Shown: in pieces, positions 1 to 5,202 of the stretch
How the letters are laid out: the number at the start of each line of letters is the position of its first letter
Position numbering within the stretch: the first letter of the stretch is position 1
Origin: Chamaesiphon sp031376885
GTDB lineage: Bacteria; Cyanobacteriota; Cyanobacteriia; Cyanobacteriales; Chamaesiphonaceae
Direction of reading: 5' to 3'
Length of the DNA stretch: 5,202 nt
NCBI GenBank assembly: GCA_031376885.1
Contig: JANMEL010000244.1
Coordinates: 1-5,202 of the forward strand
The notes under the pieces: generated by a model
Told to the model about the DNA's origin: nothing
The model's input: only the letters and a program-made list of their open reading frames with translations
Databases searched by the model: none
Program-made: the position numbers and the translations under genes

Positions 1-9
1 TTCAGCAAC

Positions 10-58
10 TGTAAGCGCAAGGCGCACGCGGAACGTTCCCGTAGGGTAGTCGCCGCTA
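10..58. repeat. palindrome-rich GC-rich element, probable dispersed repeat
   Basis: This stretch is much richer in GC than the AT-rich DNA that follows it. It holds the perfect palindrome GGAACGTTCC (30-39), the overlapping near-palindrome CCCGTAGGG (38-46) and complementary ends GGCG (21-24) and CGCC (51-54), so it can fold back on itself. A wider pair, TTCAGC (1-6) and GCTGAA (73-78), brackets it. Elements of this style are common between genes in cyanobacteria, but I cannot confirm other copies from one window. Both strands are open across it: the plus strand reads 36 codons from position 1 to a TAA at 109-111, and the minus strand reads from an ATG at 89 off the left edge. It could therefore hide the end or start of a neighbouring gene; neither frame gives a recognisable protein. 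Confidence 0.4.
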
Positions 59-125
59 ATGATGCAAACTCCGCTGAAGCTGTATTCATACTAAAACATA
101 TATGTATTTAACAAAAAGCGTATTG

Positions 126-160
126 CCTGACACCTGACACCTGACCCCTCACCCCTCAGT
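126..160. repeat. heptanucleotide tandem array, five units
   Basis: Five consecutive 7-bp units read CCTGACA, CCTGACA, CCTGACC, CCTCACC and CCTCAGT. The first two are identical and the rest drift by one or two bases. Short tandem heptamers of this kind (often called STRR) are a known feature of cyanobacterial spacers. The array lies about 107 bp upstream of psb30, too far to be part of its ribosome binding region. Related but more decayed units occur at 2110-2126 and 3172-3192 in this window. Confidence 0.8.
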
Positions 161-267
161 ATGTAGTTTTGTAAAGTAAATTAATCTAATGGTGCTAAAT
201 ATGGGTAAGATTGGAACGCAGCAAACTGTAGGCTGACTAATAAAATTCGATCCATTTGCGAGGAAAC

Positions 268-408
268 ATGGACTTTTTGAGCGGTATTGTTGATAGTGTG
301 CTCGGTATTAACTGGGAAGTAATCGCCCAACTGTCGATGGTGGCAATGATTATGATTGCTGGCCCTGTGGTAGTATTTTTACTTGCAGCTTTGCGTGGTA
401 ACTTATAG
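268..408 (+). CDS. psb30: photosystem II reaction center protein Psb30 (Ycf12)
   Basis: This 46-residue, single-span subunit sits at the edge of the photosystem II core in the thylakoid membrane, where the family is known to help stabilise the complex. The diagnostic pattern is present: a short N-terminal extension, the EVIAQL segment (residues 17-22), a hydrophobic helix at about 19-42 containing the family's AGPVVVFLLA block (31-40), and a short basic tail ending in GNL. The tail reads ALRGNL rather than the more usual A-x-RGG-x-L, a small variation. The ATG at 268 is preceded by a good ribosome binding site, GAGGAA at 260-265, which fixes the start. A TAAAAT at 241-246 could be a -10 element, but I see no convincing -35. 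The gene is monocistronic, with a terminator about 50 bp after the stop, and converges on the amine oxidase gene. Confidence 0.93.
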   Translation: MDFLSGIVDSVLGINWEVIAQLSMVAMIMIAGPVVVFLLAALRGNL

Positions 409-456
409 TATTTTGCCTATTCTCTGGTTTTAATTTATGTTAGGGCGATTTTAGCG

Positions 457-488
457 CACCATCGATCGATTGACAGATGGTGTTTTTT
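457..488 (+). terminator. rho-independent terminator of psb30
   Basis: The perfect 7-bp inverted repeat CACCATC (457-463) and GATGGTG (476-482) encloses a 12-base loop and is followed at once by six T (483-488). This is a classic intrinsic terminator for plus-strand transcription. Read on the minus strand there is no T tract after the stem, so it should not serve the amine oxidase gene, which ends 6 bp away. A CGATCG core straddles the left arm and loop. Confidence 0.8.
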
Positions 489-494
489 ATTAGA

Positions 495-2066
495 CTATCG
501 CTTCTGCTTTAGATCTTTTAAAATTGCTGCTGCTCCCATTACGCCTGTGGCGCAACCACCTTCCATATAGCCTTGAGCATCGATCGAACAATGTTCGCCG
601 ATAAAGAATAGATTTCCTACTCTTTCGCCCTCGGAGCCACCAAATTTTGTCCATTGTCCGACTAAATAACATGAATATGAACCACGGATATAAGGGGAAT
701 CAATCCAATTGGTCACGATCGCTTTATCGGCGGCGATACTTTTGATGCCTGGGAAAATTAGATCGAATTGCTGGGTGAATTTAGTTCTAACTTCGGCTGT
801 TTTCGATTTAGCTATTTTCACGCCCAAATCTCCACCACTAAAACTAGTAATTATCCCTGTTTTGGATGAATTATAACGGGTTGCTTCCCAAGTTTCGCGG
901 GTATCTAGATCGCTAAATGATTGACCATTCGATCGATATTTAGTGCGCCACAATTTATCGCTATAACTGGTAATTAGTTTAGTATTTGTACCGTAGCCCA
1001 ATTCTTTAATTGCTGTTTGTTTGACGGCGGGTAATCGCACACCTAGATCGAGCTTTCTGAGCATACTAAATGGTAAAGCTAAAATCACTCGATCGAAGGT
1101 ATATTCTTTACTCCCACTGTCCGATCGTAGACTGACACGATAACGACCATTGGCGGTAGTGCGGAGGGATTCTAACTGAGTATTAGTTTCGATCCGATTG
1201 CTGAGTTTGGCGGCTAATCGATCGATAATTTGGTCATTACCACCACGAATATGATATCGTTGGTCGCTACTGCCGAATGTTTCGAGTTTGGCTGGATCTT
1301 TGCCGATGAGTAAGATTAAATTGATCGCCGATTGTCGATCGAATTCCAATCCATATTCACAAGTATAGGCAATTTCAATAAATTTTCGTAAGATTGGATC
1401 GGCGCAATAACGAGTGAGATAAGTTTTAATCGACAGCCTGTCGAGTTTAATTGCGCGAGGATTGGTGGACTTATAATTTACGTCACCAATTGCTTTGACA
1501 TCTCGATCGATCTGTTTGGCAAACGGAGCAAAGGCGGTAATCAATTCTCGTTCGGTAATCGATCGATTATTAAAGAACCAGACATCACTAAGCAAACCAC
1601 TATCGCCAGCAATTAGATCGACTTCAACTAATCCTAACTCTTGGGCTAACTTACGAATATTCTGATGCCCAGAGTCGATAAATTCCCCACCCAATTCTAC
1701 CGGAGTTTCGGTACCGAAGGCATTTTTGTGACTGAACATGCGCCCGCCCACACGCTTACCAGCTTCGATAATCCGAACTGGTACACCCCCAGCATCGAGA
1801 TAATAACCCGCCGTCAATCCAGCAATGCCCCCGCCGACAATTAGTACTGGTGCTGTCGCCGCATCCACAGGGCGATTGAATGTAGCGTTTAATCCAACCG
1901 CTCCGATTGCGCCAGCAGCCGCGAGAGAGCCTTGAAACAACCGCCGACGACTAATCCGTAGATCCCATAGTTCGATCGCGGTTGCCGACGAAATTTCCTG
2001 GCGATCGGCAAATCTAGCAATCTGATAAGCACGTCGCAAACTCTGAATTAAAGGTGTTTTAGCCAT
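495..2066 (-). CDS. Tat-exported flavin monoamine oxidase family protein
   Basis: This is a 523-residue FAD-dependent amine oxidase of the MAO / L-amino-acid oxidase superfamily, expected to oxidise an amine or amino acid to an imine with H2O2 release. Residues 39-60 form a twin-arginine signal (SRRRLF followed by an Ala/Gly-rich stretch), so the folded flavoprotein is probably exported, although 38 residues before the motif is a long n-region. The Rossmann FAD motif is G78-x-G80-x-x-G83 with ribose-binding E101 and GGRM at 107-110. The ELGG doublet is at 124-127, RGGND at 274-278, and the C-terminal FAD segment FIGEH...GYMEGG at 488-504. By eye, K363 aligns with the flavin lysine of human MAO-B and Y464/Y500 with its aromatic cage, while S463 replaces the flavin-linking Cys, implying non-covalent FAD. 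ATG is the only plausible start, since the next Met is residue 110; no Shine-Dalgarno is evident. A TATGAT (2103-2098, minus) is a possible -10. The substrate is unknown. Confidence 0.88.
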   Translation of the reverse strand: MAKTPLIQSLRRAYQIARFADRQEISSATAIELWDLRISRRRLFQGSLAAAGAIGAVGLNATFNRPVDAATAPVLIVGGGIAGLTAGYYLDAGGVPVRIIEAGKRVGGRMFSHKNAFGTETPVELGGEFIDSGHQNIRKLAQELGLVEVDLIAGDSGLLSDVWFFNNRSITERELITAFAPFAKQIDRDVKAIGDVNYKSTNPRAIKLDRLSIKTYLTRYCADPILRKFIEIAYTCEYGLEFDRQSAINLILLIGKDPAKLETFGSSDQRYHIRGGNDQIIDRLAAKLSNRIETNTQLESLRTTANGRYRVSLRSDSGSKEYTFDRVILALPFSMLRKLDLGVRLPAVKQTAIKELGYGTNTKLITSYSDKLWRTKYRSNGQSFSDLDTRETWEATRYNSSKTGIITSFSGGDLGVKIAKSKTAEVRTKFTQQFDLIFPGIKSIAADKAIVTNWIDSPYIRGSYSCYLVGQWTKFGGSEGERVGNLFFIGEHCSIDAQGYMEGGCATGVMGAAAILKDLKQKR

Positions 2067-2109
2067 GAAATAGTAACCATAAAACTATTCTATTTGTATC
2101 ATATGGCAG

Positions 2110-2126
2110 GGTTCAGAGGTCAGTAG
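2110..2126. repeat. degenerate heptad pair between dus and amine oxidase
   Basis: The bases read GGTTCAG (2110-2116) and AGGTCAG (2117-2123), followed by TAG. On the minus strand this gives CTGACCT and CTGAACC, the same CTGAC-type heptad seen at 126-160. Only about two units remain, so alone it would be weak; the match to the other spacers supports it. Confidence 0.45.
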
Positions 2127-2159
2127 CAATTAGGCTGATGCGAACAACGTATAATTGCT
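2125..2159 (-). other. inverted repeat overlapping the dus stop codon
   Basis: AGCAATTA (2125-2132) and TAATTGCT (2152-2159) are perfect 8-bp complements around a 19-base loop. The right arm reaches the last base of the dus stop codon (2159-2161, minus strand). The dus transcript could fold here, but no T tract follows, so it does not qualify as an intrinsic terminator. It could be a 3' stabilising stem that still allows read-through into the amine oxidase gene. The stem is AT-rich and the loop long, so stability is modest. Confidence 0.4.
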
Positions 2160-3151
2160 TAATATTCCGCGCCCTTCTGTAATAGTTCGATTTGACGATC
2201 GAGTAGATCGACACCTTCAGCGACATTTTTGACCTCTTGTAGATAGGTGCGTAATTCCGCAGCACCAGTAAATCCTTTGGCGTACCAAGTCAGATGTTTT
2301 CGCGCCTGGAGAATACCCCGCTCGCCCTTATATAGATATAAATTTTGTAAATGCTCCTTGGCACATGCCAATCTATCGATCGGTGTTGGCGGCGGTAATA
2401 ATTTCCCAGTTCTTAAAAAGTGGTCGATTTCCCCCACCAAAAACGGATACCCCAAAGTTCCCCGCGAACACATCACCCCATCCGCGCCAGTTTGCGCCAG
2501 ACAAGCCACCGCCGACTCCACCGAAAAAATATCCCCATTGGCAATCACCGGAATCGATAGCACCTCCTTAACTTTGCGAATCCATTCCCACTTCGCCGTA
2601 CCAGTATAGCCTTGCGCGCGAGTACGAGCGTGAATCGTCATCATCTGCGCCCCAGCATCCTCCATCCGCCGTGCAAAATCGAGAATATTAATCTCATCAT
2701 CATTCCAACCGATGCGGGTTTTCACCGTCACAGGAACATTCACCGCATTTACCACCGCTCTAACGATCGCCGCAGCGGTATCTGGATCTCTGAGTAGTGA
2801 AGAGCCGCCGCCATTTTTGGTGATTTTATTTACAGGGCAGCCCATATTCAGATCGATCGTCTGTGCGCCTTGCTCTACAGCGATTTGAGCCGCTTCGCCG
2901 AGGAAGTCAGGGCGACAATCGAATAACTGGATACTAATCGGCTTTTCATCAGGATCGAGTTCCATAATCCTGGGTATCTCCTTGAGATGTCGCAAACTCG
3001 AAGCCTGCACCATCTCGGTATACATCATCGAGTCGGGCGCATATCGCCGCACCAAGCTACGAAAGACTAGATCGGTGACTCCAGACAAGGGCGATTGAAA
3101 GACACGGCTATGCAGCTGAACGGAGCCGATATTGAGTGGAGTGTTAAACAA
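2159..3151 (-). CDS. dusB: tRNA-dihydrouridine synthase, DusB/NifR3 type
   Basis: This FMN enzyme reduces specific uridines of tRNA to dihydrouridine using NADPH, in the cytoplasm. The 330-residue length fits the family (about 320-340). The N-terminal TIM barrel shows QSPLSGVTD (19-27), SIQLFD (73-78) and the catalytic loop NMGCP with acid C105, followed by KITKNGGGSSLLRDP. The FMN and tRNA region has VKTRIGW (143-149), IHARTRAQGYTG (173-184), ANGDI (204-208) and SRGTLGYPFL (229-238). The C-terminal helical domain is present and complete. The start must be TTG at 3151-3149: an in-frame TGA lies four codons upstream (3163-3161), and no ATG or GTG occurs before the conserved barrel begins. A weak AAGG sits about 14 bases upstream, so initiation may be inefficient. 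The gene is codirectional with the amine oxidase (92-bp spacer) and divergent from the lipoprotein gene. DusB subclass is my best reading; Dus identity itself is secure. Confidence 0.93.
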   Translation of the reverse strand: MFNTPLNIGSVQLHSRVFQSPLSGVTDLVFRSLVRRYAPDSMMYTEMVQASSLRHLKEIPRIMELDPDEKPISIQLFDCRPDFLGEAAQIAVEQGAQTIDLNMGCPVNKITKNGGGSSLLRDPDTAAAIVRAVVNAVNVPVTVKTRIGWNDDEINILDFARRMEDAGAQMMTIHARTRAQGYTGTAKWEWIRKVKEVLSIPVIANGDIFSVESAVACLAQTGADGVMCSRGTLGYPFLVGEIDHFLRTGKLLPPPTPIDRLACAKEHLQNLYLYKGERGILQARKHLTWYAKGFTGAAELRTYLQEVKNVAEGVDLLDRQIELLQKGAEY

Positions 3152-3171
3152 AAGATTGTTTCAAACCTTCA

Positions 3172-3192
3172 GTGAGCAGGTGAGCGGTGAAC
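3172..3192. repeat. heptad array in the divergent spacer, three units
   Basis: Three 7-bp units read GTGAGCA, GGTGAGC and GGTGAAC. On the minus strand they are GTTCACC, GCTCACC and TGCTCAC, close to the CCTCACC unit of the array at 126-160. The array begins 20 bp upstream of the dus TTG start, so it should lie within the dus leader or promoter. Confidence 0.6.
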
Positions 3193-3219
3193 TAGTATTT
3201 AAACTTTAATTTAACAACT

Positions 3220-3242
3220 AATCCTAATTGTTTGATAGGATT
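3220..3242. promoter_or_regulatory. inverted repeat in the dus/lipoprotein spacer, possible operator
   Basis: AATCCTA (3220-3226) and TAGGATT (3236-3242) are perfect complements separated by 9 bases. The 23-bp site lies in the 171-bp divergent spacer, 80 bp before the lipoprotein ATG and 68 bp before the dus start. Its size and arm spacing would suit a dimeric regulator, but it matches no operator I recognise. It does not fit the NtcA pattern GTA-N8-TAC. No convincing sigma-70 promoter could be placed in this spacer. Confidence 0.35.
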
Positions 3243-3322
3243 CAACATACTATGCCCAAATTAACCTAGGGCTGGCAAAAATCAAGCTACTCCCGACTTA
3301 CCGATCTCAACTAGCATCTCCA

Positions 3323-4729
3323 ATGAAGCGTCGTCAATTTCTTCAATATAGTACTCTGACAGCAGCAGGTTTTACTCTAGCCGCTTGCACTAATCAGGGG
3401 AGTACTCATTTTACTCAGCCAGCAGCTAATTTTGGGAAATTGGAAAAAACCGATCTCAGGATTGGGATTGTTTCTAGTTTAGATTGTCTACCACTGGTAG
3501 TTGCGAAAGAGAAAGGAATGTTCAAAAAGTATGGCTTGGATGTCACACTTGTAAAACAGCCGACTTGGGAGCTAGTACAACAGGAGTTGCACAGCGGTAA
3601 ATTGGATGCTGTGCAGACACTGTTTGCGATGCCACTATGGGAATATTTTGGGAGCAAGGATGGTAAATCTCGATCGCCAGATGAAGAAACCGATAGCGAT
3701 GGCGATAAAAAAGACCGAAATCGGGATCGAAAGAAAGCTAAAAGTACTGCGAATACAGTTGCCTTGATGGGGCTAAATATTAATGGTAATAGCATTAGCT
3801 TTAGTGAGACTGCTTGGAAGGGCGGATTGCGATCGCGTCAAGCTTATAATAATCCGAATGAATTGCAAGATGGCTATAATAAATTCTTTCGAGAACTGAA
3901 ACAACCGCTCGGATTTGCGATCGCTCATCCCGCTGCGATGGCAAATTATACAACTAGATACTGGTTGGGAACGATGGGCATTGATGCCGAACGCGATCTC
4001 AAGTTTCAAGTGCTAGCGCCGAGTGATATTGTCTCAGGATTAGATAGTGGTAAGCTGATTGGCTATGCAACCGATGAACTATTTAATCAACAAACTATTG
4101 CCGATAAAAAAGCGTTTACAGCGACAATTGATCGAGATATTTGGCATGGACATCCCGAAAAAATTCTCGCGACTTTGGATACTTGGCTCAAGGATTATCC
4201 AATTACGGCTAAAGCAATGATGGCAGCAGTATTGGAAGCTTGTCAGTATTGTGACAATCATGAAAATGTCACCGCCCTTGCACCGATTTTAGGTAAGTCC
4301 ATATATACCGATGCAGGTACGAATAAAGGTTGGCAAAAAATCCTGACAGGTAACTATAATTATGGTGGTTTAGATGGTAAACCTCAAGTTGTAAAAATTC
4401 CTGACTTCCAAATTTTTCACTTTCAAACTACCAAGTATCTTCAGCAGCCCAATCATGCTAACTTCCTGTGGCATTCCCATGCTGTGTGGATATTGACACA
4501 GATGGTACGTTGGAATCAGCAGCAGCTAACAAATTATCCCAAAAATGGTGATGCAATTATCAAGCAACTATATCCTACTCAATCTTATGCTGATGTTGCT
4601 AAAGCTTTTTGGCTAAATATGCCCAAGGGACAGCTCAAAATTGAGCAGCCAGATATGTTTATCGATCGAGTTGCTTTCGATCCAAATAAACCAATGGAAT
4701 ATTTGAATGGGTTTGAATTAAGAGCGTGA
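3323..4729 (+). CDS. NrtA/CmpA-like ABC substrate-binding lipoprotein (orphan)
   Basis: This 468-residue periplasmic binding protein resembles the nitrate (NrtA) and bicarbonate (CmpA) receptors. It starts with a twin-arginine motif KRRQFL (2-7) and a lipobox LAAC with C22, so it is probably exported by Tat and lipid-anchored. The fold is recognisable from LRIGIVSSLDCLPLVVAKEKGMFKKYGLDV (45-74), the RYWL segment (212-215) and the C-terminal SHAVWILTQMVRW (385-397). Two things are odd. Residues 111-142 form a hydrophilic charged insert, acidic then basic, containing DSDGDKKD (124-131), which resembles a Ca-binding loop. The segment I recall as GGTH in NrtA/CmpA reads AAMA here (204-207). Both argue against plain nitrate or bicarbonate binding; the ligand is unknown. 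No permease or ATPase gene is adjacent. The start ATG has no clear Shine-Dalgarno, but the signal peptide begins right after it. Confidence 0.85.
   Translation: MKRRQFLQYSTLTAAGFTLAACTNQGSTHFTQPAANFGKLEKTDLRIGIVSSLDCLPLVVAKEKGMFKKYGLDVTLVKQPTWELVQQELHSGKLDAVQTLFAMPLWEYFGSKDGKSRSPDEETDSDGDKKDRNRDRKKAKSTANTVALMGLNINGNSISFSETAWKGGLRSRQAYNNPNELQDGYNKFFRELKQPLGFAIAHPAAMANYTTRYWLGTMGIDAERDLKFQVLAPSDIVSGLDSGKLIGYATDELFNQQTIADKKAFTATIDRDIWHGHPEKILATLDTWLKDYPITAKAMMAAVLEACQYCDNHENVTALAPILGKSIYTDAGTNKGWQKILTGNYNYGGLDGKPQVVKIPDFQIFHFQTTKYLQQPNHANFLWHSHAVWILTQMVRWNQQQLTNYPKNGDAIIKQLYPTQSYADVAKAFWLNMPKGQLKIEQPDMFIDRVAFDPNKPMEYLNGFELRA
3829..3836. repeat. HIP1 octamer GCGATCGC
   Basis: This is a full HIP1 palindrome, typical of cyanobacterial genomes, inside the lipoprotein coding region. 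It is one of only two complete octamers found here. Confidence 0.85.
3917..3924. repeat. HIP1 octamer GCGATCGC
   Basis: Second complete HIP1 palindrome, 88 bp after the first and in the same gene. The remaining CGATCG cores in the window have other flanking bases, most often TCGATCGA. Confidence 0.85.
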
Positions 4730-4733
4730 GCTA

Positions 4734-4761
4734 GGCTTTAGGTTTTAGGCTTTAGATTTTA
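4734..4761. repeat. heptad array TTTAGG-type, four units
   Basis: Four consecutive 7-bp units read GGCTTTA, GGTTTTA, GGCTTTA and GATTTTA. They begin 5 bp after the stop of the lipoprotein gene. The sequence differs from the CTGAC/CTCACC arrays elsewhere, but the 7-bp period is the same. It forms no stem and is not a terminator. Confidence 0.75.
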
Positions 4762-4815
4762 TAAAGTAGGCATGAGCTAATAATTTAGTGTCAGAAGTAC
4801 CGCCATTCAATTCAA

Positions 4816-5202
4816 ATGTATAACAGCTCGTCATCTGTCTGGAAATCTTTAATTAGTCGCAAACTACCATTGAAAGTTGTGACAATTTTGGGTGTGAGCT
4901 TGGGGGTAACGGGGCTAGTTGTCGGTGCAAAAAGTCTCGGCTGGTGGGAAATGGGCGAGTTAACTGTTTACGATCGAAGCCTGAGATCGCAAGCATCTAG
5001 AGCACCAGATCCACGCTTATTAATTGTGGCAATTACCGAAGAAGATCTCAGTATACAGAAGACTTGGCCCTTACCTGATCGGACGATCGCTAGAGTGATC
5101 CAAAAACTTACCGATGCGAAAGCGAGTGTAATTGGTTTAGATGTGTTTCGGGCTAATCCGGTGGAGCCAGGACATGCAGAATTAGTCAAAATTTGGGACA
5201 AG
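4816..5202 (+). CDS. CHASE2-domain membrane sensor, N-terminal part (runs off the right edge)
   Basis: The open frame of 129 codons reaches the end of the window without a stop, so only the N-terminus is seen. A short basic leader (residues 1-20) precedes a membrane segment at about 21-39. The extracytoplasmic CHASE2 domain then begins, recognised by VYDRSLRSQ (51-59), PDPRLLIVAITEEDL (64-78), WPLPDRTIARVI (84-95) and ASVIGLDVFR (103-112). CHASE2 is a sensory input domain whose ligands are mostly unknown; in cyanobacteria it is joined to nucleotide cyclase, histidine kinase or Ser/Thr kinase outputs, and that part lies outside this window. The ATG at 4816 is the first in frame before the membrane segment; no clear ribosome binding site is seen. 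The gene follows the lipoprotein gene after 86 bp in the same direction, so co-transcription is possible but not shown. Confidence 0.85.
   Translation, partial: MYNSSSSVWKSLISRKLPLKVVTILGVSLGVTGLVVGAKSLGWWEMGELTVYDRSLRSQASRAPDPRLLIVAITEEDLSIQKTWPLPDRTIARVIQKLTDAKASVIGLDVFRANPVEPGHAELVKIWDK

Noticed and set aside
126..160. CRISPR array
   Set aside because: Units are 7 bp with no spacers; this is a simple tandem repeat.
490..672. 60-codon minus-strand frame at the 3' end of the amine oxidase gene
   Set aside because: It shadows the C-terminal FAD-binding segment in another frame and has no features of its own.
2247..2797. Plus-strand open frames of 60-120 codons inside the dus region
   Set aside because: They lie antisense to a well-conserved dus gene and encode no recognisable protein; they are frame shadows.
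1625..3227. A shared 13-mer CAACTAATCCTAA in the amine oxidase gene and in the divergent spacer
   Set aside because: One AT-rich 13-bp match in 5 kb is plausible by chance, and the coding copy encodes ordinary protein sequence.
3152..3322. NtcA site upstream of the NrtA-like gene
   Set aside because: No GTA-N8-TAC with a suitably placed -10 was found, so nitrogen control cannot be claimed.
3415..4261. Minus-strand open frames under the lipoprotein gene
   Set aside because: Antisense to a gene with a clear signal peptide and family motifs; no start signals or family features.
4730..4815. Intrinsic terminator after the lipoprotein gene
   Set aside because: The region is T-rich but has no stem of useful length.
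4968..5201. Minus-strand open frame at the right edge
   Set aside because: The plus strand encodes an unmistakable CHASE2 domain start over the same bases.

Overview
The window looks like an ordinary chromosomal segment of a cyanobacterium. Three things support this: a psb30/ycf12 gene for a photosystem II subunit, about 22 copies of CGATCG (the core of the cyanobacterial HIP1 palindrome) in 5.2 kb, and short tandem heptanucleotide repeats in the spacers between genes. The species cannot be named from this sequence alone.

Layout from left to right. Positions 1-267 are probably non-coding and repeat-rich: a palindromic GC-rich element at about 10-58, a five-unit heptad array at 126-160, and the leader of psb30. 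psb30 (268-408, +) encodes a 46-residue single-span protein and is followed by a good intrinsic terminator (457-488). Two genes then lie on the minus strand: a Tat-exported MAO-like flavin amine oxidase (495-2066) and, upstream of it, a DusB-type tRNA-dihydrouridine synthase (2159-3151) that appears to use a TTG start. A 171-bp divergent spacer carries a heptad array and a 7-bp inverted repeat. On the plus strand follow an orphan NrtA/CmpA-like substrate-binding lipoprotein (3323-4729), another heptad run, and the first 129 codons of a CHASE2-domain membrane sensor (4816 to the right edge).

The genes do not form one pathway. Psb30 belongs to photosystem II, Dus to tRNA modification, and the amine oxidase probably works outside the cytoplasm. 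The nearest thing to a functional unit is the lipoprotein followed by the CHASE2 receptor: both sense or bind on the outer face of the membrane, they are codirectional 86 bp apart, and no permease or ATPase gene lies between them. The lipoprotein is unusual in carrying a charged insert with a Ca-loop-like DxDGDxxD pattern and in lacking the GGxH segment I recall for nitrate and bicarbonate binders. I see no CRISPR array, insertion sequence, tRNA, rRNA or phage gene, and no clear new multi-gene system. The most interesting items are the lipoprotein/CHASE2 pair and the heptad repeats present in every spacer except the short one after psb30.
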